A stretch of DNA of 8,663 nt from an uncultured Clostridium sp. (GCA_900555605.1 USLW01000066.1:1-8663); one strand, 5' to 3'; shown: positions 1 to 5,595, counted from the first letter of the stretch. Notes: generated by a model not told the origin, from the letters alone. A program made the numbers and translations.

Positions 1-602
1 CCAAAGGCGGTCATTCTTATGCTGCTTTCGGAAATGTCAGCGCGATCCATATTCTATCGGCCATGATTACCACGCTTTATACGCTGAAGCTTTCTTCGGA
101 GACAGACAGAACGACCTATAATGCGGGCTGCATTTCCGGAGGAACATCGGTCAATACGATTGCGCAGCAGGCGGAGATGCTGTTCGAATACCGCTCTGAT
201 AAAAAAGAGGGGATGGATCGGATGAAACAGTTTTTTGATTCGGTAATACAAGCCTACCGCAGCATGGAGGCAGAAATCAATACCACACTTTTAGGAGAAC
301 GTCCCTGCATGGGGATGGTTGATCCGGCGGCGGAAGCGGCACTGACGATCAAAGCCGCAGAATGCATTAAAGCAGTTACCGGAATTGAGGCGCCGGAAAA
401 GGCTTCTTCGACTGACTGCAACATCCCTTTTTCTCTGGGAATTCCTGCCGTCAGCTTCGGCCTTCTCAATGGGGGCGGTGCACATACGCGAGAGGAGTGG
501 GTGGAGATTGACAGCCTCTGCGCCGGAATGGAAATCGGAAGACGTCTGATTTTTCCCTACTTCGGTTTGTCTCCTGCCGCAAATGGCACTCCGGATATTT
601 GA
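1..602 (+). CDS. M20-family metallopeptidase, C-terminal part (5' truncated by window edge)
   Basis: The frame is open from the first base, so the ATG at 63 is internal and the real start lies upstream of the window. The visible protein begins with a GGHSYAAFGN segment, which matches the start of the M20 dimerisation domain. It ends with the second half of the catalytic domain: SSTDCNIPFSLGIPAVSFG followed by GGGAHTREEWVEIDSL. The His of AHTREEW (codon 483-485) corresponds to the conserved C-terminal metal-ligand His of the family. M20 enzymes are cytoplasmic di-zinc hydrolases of peptides or acylated amino acids. Family-level similarity to peptidase T and related aminoacyl hydrolases is visible, but the substrate cannot be told. 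The TGA stop at 600-602 is 19 bases before the -35 of the next promoter, and no terminator hairpin is visible between them. Confidence 0.85.
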   Translation, partial: KGGHSYAAFGNVSAIHILSAMITTLYTLKLSSETDRTTYNAGCISGGTSVNTIAQQAEMLFEYRSDKKEGMDRMKQFFDSVIQAYRSMEAEINTTLLGERPCMGMVDPAAEAALTIKAAECIKAVTGIEAPEKASSTDCNIPFSLGIPAVSFGLLNGGGAHTREEWVEIDSLCAGMEIGRRLIFPYFGLSPAANGTPDI

Positions 603-621
603 AATGCAGTTTCCAGCAGGG

Positions 622-650
622 TTGACAAATCAAATCCTGTGTGGTATTTT
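622..650 (+). promoter_or_regulatory. Promoter of the HMA-domain gene
   Basis: TTGACA (622-627), a 17-base spacer and TATTTT (645-650), preceded by TG at 642-643, form a sigma-A promoter with an extended -10. It starts about 20 bases after the M20 stop, so the small metal-binding gene probably has its own transcript. Confidence 0.7.
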
Positions 651-657
651 AAAATAA

Positions 658-675
658 AGTTAGCATAAACTAACT
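658..675. promoter_or_regulatory. Palindromic operator, DtxR/MntR-like
   Basis: AGTTAG-CATAAA-CTAACT is a perfect 6-bp inverted repeat with a 6-base spacer. It sits directly downstream of the -10 box, around the expected transcription start, where a bound repressor would block initiation. The TTAG/CTAA half-sites resemble those of DtxR-family iron or manganese repressors. That assignment is inferred from the half-sites and from the metal-binding gene downstream. Confidence 0.5.
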
Positions 676-753
676 ACTCGCACTTTCAAGGCCCTGGCGG
701 CAGGCGGGGGCAGCGAAACCGTGATGCTTCATCAGCAGAAGGGAAGGATTGAT

Positions 754-1011
754 ATGTTTCAAATAACAGTGTATATTGAAGGTATGCAGTGCGGTATGTG
801 TGAAGCACATATGAATGATGCGCTGCGAAAGGCATTCCCAGTGAAGAAAGTCACGTCATCCCATAAAAAGGGCAGAACCATTATCCTCACGGAGAGCAGC
901 ATCAGCGAGCAGCAGTTAAAAGAGGTCATTGACAAGACAGGATATACGTTTATTTCCGCCGAAAAAGAACCATATGAGAAAAAGGGCCTGTTTTCCTTTG
1001 GCAGAAAATAG
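754..1011 (+). CDS. Small heavy-metal-associated (HMA) domain protein
   Basis: An 85-residue soluble protein with a single HMA domain. The metal-binding loop GMQCGMC is at residues 10-16 and is followed by EAHMNDALRKAF. A basic tail ends in KKGLFSFGRK. HMA domains bind soft or transition metals through the two Cys of GMxCxxC and pass them between partners, as CopZ does for copper. Which metal applies here is not shown by the sequence. The upstream TTAG/CTAA operator hints at iron or manganese control rather than a copper sensor. I chose the ATG at 754 because GGGAAGG lies 6-7 bases before it and the HMA strand begins at once. The in-frame GTG at 721 and ATG at 724 would add 10-11 residues without a comparable ribosome binding site. 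No P-type ATPase is nearby. Confidence 0.85.
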   Translation: MFQITVYIEGMQCGMCEAHMNDALRKAFPVKKVTSSHKKGRTIILTESSISEQQLKEVIDKTGYTFISAEKEPYEKKGLFSFGRK

Positions 1012-1039
1012 CACCATGCCGGTCCTGCGGCGGCTGCTT

Positions 1040-1393
1040 TCAGCGTACGGGGATGTATTCTATTTGAGAGATCTCCTCTGTGGCTTCCAGCTTAAAGATT
1101 ACCGGACGCAATCCATCGTTGCAGCTGCAAATGGCGACACCCGGTTTCCTGATCCAATCTCCGTAATAAAATACATCGTTTCCTGCACCGTGAGCAAGTG
1201 CAAATACATATTGATATATTGCTTTCCAGGCTTCGTCACAAAAGTCTTTCGGCTTTGCATAGTCGGCGTAAAATACTTGTCCTTCTGTCATCATGGGACA
1301 GGCTGTAAGACCTTCCGCGCCATATTTCTCAGCCAGCTCTTTGTCAAGAGTGGTTTTTAATACGGTGATTCTGACCTTTTTCATGGCATACAC
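1040..1393 (-). CDS. TIGR04076 family protein
   Basis: A protein of 117 residues, or 114 from the second Met. The body, from MKKVRITVLKTTLDKELAEKY through QVFYADYAKP, FCDEAWKAIYQYVFALAHGAG and AICSCNDGLRPVIFK, matches the uncharacterised TIGR04076 family of anaerobes. Conserved Cys are visible at residues 32, 52, 89 and 91, so a metal or redox role is possible but unproven. Two starts compete. ATG at 1393 has AGGA 5 bases upstream. ATG at 1384 gives the MKKV start usual for the family but puts AGGA 11 bases away. No signal peptide or membrane segment is seen. The gene converges with the HMA gene, with 28 bases between their stops. Upstream on the same strand lies a decayed CDCPAC-protein gene. 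Confidence 0.8.
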   Translation of the reverse strand: MYAMKKVRITVLKTTLDKELAEKYGAEGLTACPMMTEGQVFYADYAKPKDFCDEAWKAIYQYVFALAHGAGNDVFYYGDWIRKPGVAICSCNDGLRPVIFKLEATEEISQIEYIPVR

Positions 1394-1479
1394 TTCCTTC
1401 TGAATATCTTTATAAAACTCGGATTATGCAGGCAATTTGTTTTTTGCAGATTTTTATTTTCAAGAGTCTGCCTACCTGT

Positions 1480-1531
1480 GCAGATCGGGCGGGGCAGAGA
1501 ACCATACAAGATGATACGCCGTCCCGTCTGC
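1480..1531 (-). other. Hairpin in the leader of the TIGR04076 gene
   Basis: On the minus strand GCAGACGGG (1531-1523) can pair with CCCGATCTGC (1489-1480) with one bulged base, closing a loop of about 33 bases. It is 90-150 bases upstream of the TIGR04076 start. No T-run follows, so it is not an obvious terminator, and no known riboswitch class is recognised. Confidence 0.25.
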
Positions 1532-1591
1532 CAATTGGGTACCGCTTTTTTACAGACCCGCATATGCCTTTTTGCTTTCTGTAAGCAGCAC

Positions 1592-1768
1592 TTATTTTAA
1601 CAACGCATTCTTTTGCTCAAGGATCGCTGCGGCGATGGTGCAGGCGGGACAGTCGCAATAGTATGCGCCTGCAGCCTTGATCTCCTTGGCATGTGCTGCA
1701 ATATCAGCAGCAGATAGGCGAACCTCATCGGCTCCGTTCCGAGTTTTCGTACATGGTAACCCTAACAG
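1592..1768 (-). pseudogene. Remnant of a small CDCPAC-motif protein (family often labelled Hsp90-like), N-terminus lost
   Basis: Minus-strand codons from about 1735 to the TAA at 1592-1594 read GADEVRLSAADIAAHAKEIK, then AAGAYYCDCPACTIAAAILE, then QKNALLK. From memory, this closely matches the C-terminal third of a roughly 100-130 residue clostridial protein often misnamed a heat-shock or Hsp90 protein, whose hallmark is KAAGAxYCDCPAC. The frame opens only after a TGA at 1769-1771 and contains no ATG, GTG or TTG start, so this is a 3' fragment. The N-terminal two thirds are not found in the other frames. The CxCxxC cysteines suggest metal binding, but this is not established. It lies between the TIGR04076 gene and a 36-codon ORF, all on the minus strand. 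Confidence 0.6.
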
Positions 1769-1872
1769 TCATTGTGCCTGCTGTAGAGTGTGTTTTTGGT
1801 CTGCAATATTGCATTCGACCAATTTCCCTTTTCAAGCTGTGTTTTATATTTCAAATACTCCTTCATTCTCAT
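1762..1872 (-). CDS. Candidate 36-residue small protein
   Basis: An ORF starting MRMKEYLKYKTQLEKGNWSN and ending SRHNDC before TAG. AAGGTG lies about 10 bases before the ATG at 1872, and the whole ORF lies downstream of a good minus-strand promoter and a hairpin. The sequence is polar and basic with no recognised domain. Its end overlaps the opening of the CDCPAC remnant in another frame, so it may be the start of an older gene later broken by indels and deletion. I cannot assign a function, and real expression is uncertain. Confidence 0.35.
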   Translation of the reverse strand: MRMKEYLKYKTQLEKGNWSNAILQTKNTLYSRHNDC

Positions 1873-1930
1873 AGATTTATTTCACCTTCGCTCGGAACCC
1901 TGCCGCGCGAAAGGGGAAAAAGCATAAGAA

Positions 1931-1980
1931 AAAGCTATGTTGTTTAGCTGTCCTTCTCACTTGGTCAACAACATGGCTTT
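1931..1980 (-). terminator. Hairpin with T-run, possible transcription attenuator
   Basis: AAAGCTATGTTGTT (1931-1944) and AACAACATGGCTTT (1967-1980) form a 14-bp stem with one G-T wobble and a 22-base loop. On the minus strand the stem runs into TTTTTC, which makes an intrinsic terminator in that direction. It begins only about 25-30 bases after the expected start of the minus-strand promoter at 2012-2040 and before any gene. It could therefore act as an attenuator in a leader. A six-codon ORF (MLLTK, 1974-1957) lies in its 5' arm but lacks a ribosome binding site. Confidence 0.5.
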
Positions 1981-2011
1981 AATATTAAATTTAATTTTGA
2001 CTTCCACTTAA

Positions 2012-2040
2012 GTATTACAACATATTTTTGGATTTGTCAA
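2012..2040 (-). promoter_or_regulatory. Minus-strand promoter upstream of the attenuator-like hairpin
   Basis: Read on the minus strand: TTGACA (2040-2035), a 17-base spacer and TAATAC (2017-2012). It would transcribe the hairpin at 1931-1980, the 36-codon ORF, the CDCPAC remnant and possibly the TIGR04076 gene. It diverges from the HTH/WYL operon promoter about 75 bases away. Confidence 0.6.
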
Positions 2041-2092
2041 GTAAAATGCCGATTTTTTTCAAATGAACTTTTCCGCAAACATTATAGTACAA

Positions 2093-2112
2093 TATCAGAC
2101 AGTATTAGACAA
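2093..2112 (+). repeat. Tandem 10-bp repeat, likely operator of the HTH/WYL operon
   Basis: TATCAGACAG and TATTAGACAA are adjacent copies sharing 8 of 10 positions, spaced exactly one helical turn. They end four bases before the -35 box at 2117 and lie between the two divergent promoters. This suits a regulator binding one face of the DNA as an activator or repressor. The co-transcribed HTH and WYL proteins are the natural candidates. Confidence 0.45.
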
Positions 2113-2116
2113 TATA

Positions 2117-2145
2117 TTTACAGCTCCTTTATTTTCTGATATAAT
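2117..2145 (+). promoter_or_regulatory. Promoter of the HTH/WYL/VOC operon
   Basis: TTTACA (2117-2122), a 17-base spacer and TATAAT (2140-2145), with TG at 2137-2138, give an extended consensus -10. The expected start of transcription is about 2152, giving a 5' leader of roughly 25 bases before the first gene. Confidence 0.8.
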
Positions 2146-2175
2146 AGACATATCAAAGCTCAAGAGGTGCTGAAA

Positions 2176-2367
2176 ATGACCGGAATCGAAGACCGCTATT
2201 ACTCCATGCCGGAGATTATGAAATACCTCGGCATTAGCCGCGACACCGCTTTGCGTTGGATTGCGACAAAATCCATGCCTGCGCACAAGGTAGGCAAGAA
2301 GTGGAAGTTTAAAGTCTCGGAAATCGACGAATGGGTCAACAGCGGTTTGGCGGAGGATGAGGGATGA
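2176..2367 (+). CDS. Excisionase-type helix-turn-helix DNA-binding protein
   Basis: A 63-residue protein that is essentially one winged HTH of the MerR/excisionase (helix_turn_helix 17) type. The recognition region reads YSMPEIMKYLGISRDTALRW, followed by the wing KVGKKWKFKVSEIDEWVNS. Such proteins bind DNA as small regulators or recombination directionality factors. No integrase is present here, so a regulatory role is more likely. The ATG at 2176 is preferred over the GTG at 2167 because AGAGG lies 8 bases before it. The TGA stop overlaps the ATG of the WYL gene (ATGA at 2364-2367), which implies translational coupling. The two proteins probably act together or cross-regulate. Confidence 0.85.
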   Translation: MTGIEDRYYSMPEIMKYLGISRDTALRWIATKSMPAHKVGKKWKFKVSEIDEWVNSGLAEDEG

Positions 2368-3260
2368 AACTTGACCGCCTAATCGGTATCATAACCGAAT
2401 TACAACAAAAGAAATTTGTTACAGCCCCATATCTTGCAGAAAAATTCGAGGTATCACGCAGAACGATTAACCGTGATATTGAGGACATTTGCCGTGCCGG
2501 AATACCTATTGTCACAACGCAAGGGGCAGGCGGCGGAATATCTATCATGGATGGGTTCGCGCTTGATACCACTGTATTTACCGAGGACGAGCTGACCGCA
2601 ATTTTCACCGGATTAAAGGCATTTGACAGTGTTTCACATAGTCCAAACGCAGATAGGCTGGCGGTCAAATTCGGCGGTGATGTTGTTACGCTTGCCGACA
2701 ACATGATAATTGACCTGTCATCCTTTTACAAAGATGACCTTGCGAATAAAATATCTACGCTGAAAACCGCCATACGCGACTGCTGTCTTGTCACATTCCA
2801 TTACTATTATGATAAGGGTGAGGCGGACAAGATGATTGAGCCATATCTCATAATTTTTAAATGGTCGGACTGGTACGTGTTCGGCTTTTGCCGCGGGCGG
2901 CAGGATTTTCGCATGTATAAGCTGAGAAGGCTATGGAATCTGTGCGTTACCGAAGAAGTATATGCACAGAGAGAGATTCCCGAAGAAAAGAAGCAATTTG
3001 GCAGCAATATGACCGACGATTATTACATAACGGCGATTTATGAGCCGAGCGAAAAATTCCGTCTTGTCGAAGAATACGGTCCCGATTCGTTTACCGTTAT
3101 GGAGGACGGACGGCTGTGGACAAGGTGGGGCTTCACCGACCCTGAGCGAATGCAGCGGTGGTTTTTAGGCTTTGGTGATAAAGTACAGGTTATCGCCCCG
3201 CCGGAGATGGTGGAGAGGATGAAAGTTGCAATTGATAATATTAAGAGAAAATATAATTAA
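2364..3260 (+). CDS. YafY-type transcriptional regulator, HTH plus WYL domain
   Basis: A 298-residue cytoplasmic regulator of usual family length. Residues 1-55 form a DeoR-like winged HTH (APYLAEKFEVSRRTINRDIE), followed by the typical GAGGGISI turn. The WYL domain spans about residues 140-200, with the SDWYVFGFCRG strand and FRMYKLRRL; the signature is WYV here. A C-terminal WCX-type region follows (FTDPERMQRWFLGFGDKVQV). WYL domains sense ligands, often nucleic acids or nucleotides, and control stress or defence genes. This one probably controls its own operon. It is intact and translationally coupled to the small HTH gene. Its stop codon abuts the inverted repeat at 3259-3284, upstream of the VOC gene. 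Confidence 0.9.
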   Translation: MKLDRLIGIITELQQKKFVTAPYLAEKFEVSRRTINRDIEDICRAGIPIVTTQGAGGGISIMDGFALDTTVFTEDELTAIFTGLKAFDSVSHSPNADRLAVKFGGDVVTLADNMIIDLSSFYKDDLANKISTLKTAIRDCCLVTFHYYYDKGEADKMIEPYLIIFKWSDWYVFGFCRGRQDFRMYKLRRLWNLCVTEEVYAQREIPEEKKQFGSNMTDDYYITAIYEPSEKFRLVEEYGPDSFTVMEDGRLWTRWGFTDPERMQRWFLGFGDKVQVIAPPEMVERMKVAIDNIKRKYN

Positions 3261-3284
3261 ACATGACATACAGCTGTCGTGTTT
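3259..3284. promoter_or_regulatory. 26-bp inverted repeat between WYL and VOC genes, putative operator
   Basis: AAACATGACA-TACAGC-TGTCGTGTTT has 10-bp arms with one G-T mismatch. It overlaps the last two bases of the WYL stop codon. A TATGAT -10-like box follows at 3292-3297 with no good -35, as expected for an activated internal promoter. No T-run follows, so a terminator is unlikely. The WYL protein is the likely ligand-responsive binder (inference). Confidence 0.5.
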
Positions 3285-3321
3285 GGTATGGTATGATAGA
3301 ATCAAAAACGGAGGAACCGTT

Positions 3322-3697
3322 ATGCACAGATCAATGATGCAGGTATTCGTAAAAGGCAGTAAGGAAGCGTTTGAGCTTTATAAGAAAGCATTTAACAGCA
3401 TTTAACGCGGAGGTGTTATGCGCCTACGATGACGGCAAGGGCGGTTATACGCACGCGGCGCTTAACGCCGACGGTCAGGTGATCGCCGTGTCGGAGATTA
3501 CGGAAACGGTCAATCCCGGCAGCACAATGATGTGTTGCTTTCACTACGGCGAAGGCGGCGAGGATAAAATCAAGACGGCATACGAGGTGCTAAATGAAGG
3601 TGCGATCACTTGCTCACCACTTGACAAATGCGATTACAGCCCGTTGCAATTTTTCTGTATCGATAAATTCGGCGTGACTTGGTGCTTGTTTGTATGA
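3322..3697 (+). pseudogene. PhnB-like VOC (glyoxalase-fold) protein, frameshifted by a 10-bp duplication
   Basis: GGAGG at 3310-3314 precedes the ATG at 3322. The first frame reads MHRSMMQVFVKGSKEAFELY then KKAFNSI and stops at about 3400. The second frame continues AEVLCAYDDGKGGYTHAALN to the end KFGVTWCLFV and TGA at 3695-3697. Joined as KKAFN-AEVLCAY, this is a normal PhnB-like VOC protein of about 122 residues. The cause is visible: AGCATTTAAC occurs twice in tandem (3387-3396 and 3397-3406), and removing one copy restores the frame. VOC proteins of this group are small metal-dependent or ligand-binding detoxification proteins, and the substrate is unknown. The lesion may be recent, because the rest of the reading frame is undamaged. 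Confidence 0.85.
3387..3406 (+). repeat. Perfect 10-bp tandem duplication inside the VOC gene
   Basis: AGCATTTAAC is present twice with no gap. A 10-bp insertion shifts the frame by +1, which accounts for the TAA near 3402 and the continuation of the protein in the next frame. Loss of one copy by replication slippage would restore the gene. Confidence 0.9.
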
Positions 3698-3711
3698 GAG
3701 GAGACAATGTT

Positions 3712-3837
3712 ATGAGCAAAATCGAATCCCGCTGCGGACTTTTGTGCAGCGCATGTGATTTCAGAGAAACCTGTAACTGGGGCGGAAAAGAGCTTGTATC
3801 CAACGACCCTGACGGGAACATTGTAATGATACTGTAA
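3712..3837 (+). pseudogene. Truncated DUF3795 protein fused to a foreign C-terminus (41 codons)
   Basis: AGGAG precedes the ATG at 3712. Residues 1-20, MSKIESRCGLLCSACDFRET, are the classic N-terminus of DUF3795 proteins, which are small Cys-rich proteins of 80-120 residues. The expected further cysteine clusters are missing. Residues 22-41 read NWGGKELVSNDPDGNIVMIL, which is not DUF3795. Its DPDGN stretch resembles the C-terminal strand of glyoxalase/VOC proteins. The simplest reading is an internal deletion that joined the start of a DUF3795 gene to the end of a neighbouring gene. It is 14 bases after the VOC gene and 13 before the DUF6273 gene. A 41-residue product could still be made, but it has lost most metal-binding Cys. 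Confidence 0.6.
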
Positions 3838-3850
3838 GGAGGATTAAGAG

Positions 3851-4513
3851 ATGATTTGTCCGAGATGTAAAAGAGAAGACCCGCAAAACCGAGAAATGTG
3901 TCCCGTCTGCGGAGCGCCTATAAAGTTAATTCCCATACCCGACGGCGGTAAAATCAAGTTCGGCGGTTACGACTGGTTTGTACTTGATAAGCAGGAGGAT
4001 AAAATGCTTGTCATAACCGAAAAGGTTATTGTAAAACGACCGTATCACCATGAGGAAACCGAGATAACATGGGAGACCTGCGATATGCGGGCATACCTGA
4101 ACGGCGAGTTTTACAATTCGTTCAGCGAAGCCGACCGCGAGCGGATCATCCCCGTAAAAAACGAAAATCTGGACAATCCGTGGGACGGTACAAACGGCGG
4201 AAACCCGACTGAGGATATGATTTTTTTGCTTAGTATTGGAGAAGTGGTTAATTATTTCGGCGACAGCGGAAAATTAAAAACGAAGCAGTTTGGCCCAAAG
4301 GGGGAAGCGTGGTGGTTTGATGACCAATACAATACAGTTAGAACAGCTAATTTCGGAAGTAAAGGAGCATGGTGGTGGCTGCGTTCTGCCGGATACACAA
4401 GCACTCGTGCATCATATATCACTACCGGTGGAAATGTTCATATTCATGGTGAATGTACGGGTAGTAAGGGAAAATGCGGAGGCGTTCGTCCTGCATTATG
4501 GCTGAAAGTTTAG
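3851..4513 (+). CDS. Zinc-ribbon plus DUF6273 (C-type-lectin/FGE-like fold) protein
   Basis: A 220-residue protein. The N-terminus has a rubredoxin-like zinc ribbon, CPRC at 3-6 and CPVC at 17-20. The rest matches DUF6273: IKFGGYDWFVLDKQEDKMLV, WETCDMRAYLNGEFYNSFSE, then WWWLRSAG at 174-181 and a C-terminal GGVRPALWLKV (210-220). DUF6273 occurs in many, often paralogous, Firmicutes proteins and looks like a formylglycine-enzyme/C-type-lectin type fold; its function is not known. No signal peptide or membrane segment is visible. AAGGAGG is 8 bases before the ATG. The gene is intact and shares the operon with the WYL regulator. The stretch ITTGGNVHIHGECTG before the C-terminus is the position most variable among such proteins. 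Confidence 0.8.
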   Translation: MICPRCKREDPQNREMCPVCGAPIKLIPIPDGGKIKFGGYDWFVLDKQEDKMLVITEKVIVKRPYHHEETEITWETCDMRAYLNGEFYNSFSEADRERIIPVKNENLDNPWDGTNGGNPTEDMIFLLSIGEVVNYFGDSGKLKTKQFGPKGEAWWFDDQYNTVRTANFGSKGAWWWLRSAGYTSTRASYITTGGNVHIHGECTGSKGKCGGVRPALWLKV

Positions 4514-4523
4514 GAGTGAAAAT

Positions 4524-5595
4524 ATGGATATTCATAAAATTATCTCTCTGCGAATGGAGCGGCAGTTCTTATCATATAAAGCGAATGAAGCCGAATACAT
4601 ACAGCTCTACCGCGATATGCAGCCGGGGCTGAACGTTTACTGGAACGGCTTCGGCGACCCGCCATCGCTGACCTTTCGCGCGGATTTCAACGATATCGAA
4701 TTCAACCGCCGCCGTCAGGCAAAGCGCGAGCTTGTTAAAGGTCGTTTTGCGGGCGGTAACCTCGGCTGGATTGAGCACGGCGAGATGGAGCTGTTCGCCT
4801 GTCTTTACCGCAAGCCGCTTGACAATTTGTCCTTCGCGCAGGCAAAAATACTCGATCTTATCCAACGCGAGGGACCGCTGAACATCCAGCAGATAAAAGA
4901 AGAAACCGGAATGCTCGTTAAGGAAATCACCCCGGTTTTACATCGTTTGCAGGAAGCGTTTCTAATTTATGAGGATCAATATGACGGCGAGTGGGATCGC
5001 GGTTGGTATATGTTCGGAGAAATGTTCCCTGAAGTCAGCTTTGAAAAAATTTCACGTATTGAGGCGCTGAAGATAGTGCTGCAAAGATTTGCGTACCGGA
5101 ATGTGCTGATCAACGCGGATATGGCAAGATCGTATTACAAGCTGCCCGTCAAGGAGATCAAAACGGCAATAGAAGGGCTTGTTTAACCTTCAGCAAGGTG
5201 TTTAAGGTGCTGCCTCACTGGACAGCGGCTGTGTGCTGACGACGGATGCCGAAATCCTGCAAACATATCAGCCGAAAGAATTGCATTTCGTATATGCCAT
5301 GCACCGCAACGATTTTCTTTATAAATCGAACGAGCACGCATTGAAAAAGCAAGCCGAGAAATGGCTTGCCGGCGCAGGCGACGCCGATTACGACCGTGAG
5401 CCGCTGCAATATCTGCTCATCGACGGCGAATTCCACGGCGCGTGTGTCGGGCATTTTCGCAACGGCCCGTATGATTTGAACGATGTCCTTTGCGACCTGC
5501 CGGATGGGGAGGAACGCAAGGACGAGATAATCCGGGCGATCACCGATGTCAATTACGGCAGAGCACCCATGCGGTTTTTGGGAAAGAAAATGTAA
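4524..5595 (+). pseudogene. AlkZ-related winged-helix protein (DNA-glycosylase-like), split in two
   Basis: The first part (4524-5186, 220 codons) begins MDIHKIISLRMERQFLSYKA and includes YWNGFGDPPSLTFRADF, a winged-helix segment (LDLIQREGPLNIQQIKEETG) and RFAYRNVLINADMARSYYKL. It stops at 5184-5186. The second part (coding from about 5206 to 5595) continues TTDAEILQTYQ to FRNGPYDLNDVL and ends NYGRAPMRFLGKKM. Together they make about 356 residues, the usual size of AlkZ-related proteins. AlkZ/YcaQ enzymes unhook interstrand DNA crosslinks or excise alkylated bases; activity of the AlkZ-related subgroup is unproven, and I could not verify catalytic residues. The break needs two changes: a frameshift of +1 type near 5184-5190 and an in-frame TAA at 5203-5205. 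AGGAGTG overlapping the previous stop serves the start at 4524. Confidence 0.75.

Noticed and set aside
929..1360. Plus-strand open frame of 143 codons
   Set aside because: It overlaps the end of the HMA gene and is antisense to the TIGR04076 gene; it has no family features.
1381..1563. Minus-strand open frame of 60 codons overlapping the TIGR04076 start
   Set aside because: No ribosome binding site or recognisable sequence; it overlaps the start of the next gene in the leader region with a hairpin.
2176..2367. Small HTH protein as phage or ICE excisionase
   Set aside because: The fold fits, but no integrase or att sites are nearby and the gene is translationally coupled to a WYL regulator, so a transcriptional role is more likely.
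2336..2704. Minus-strand open frame of 122 codons
   Set aside because: It is antisense to the HTH and WYL genes, whose domains, starts and coupling are clear.
4340..4513. Diversity-generating retroelement
   Set aside because: No reverse transcriptase and no template repeat matching the DUF6273 C-terminus is present in the window, so only the fold similarity was kept as a low-interest finding.
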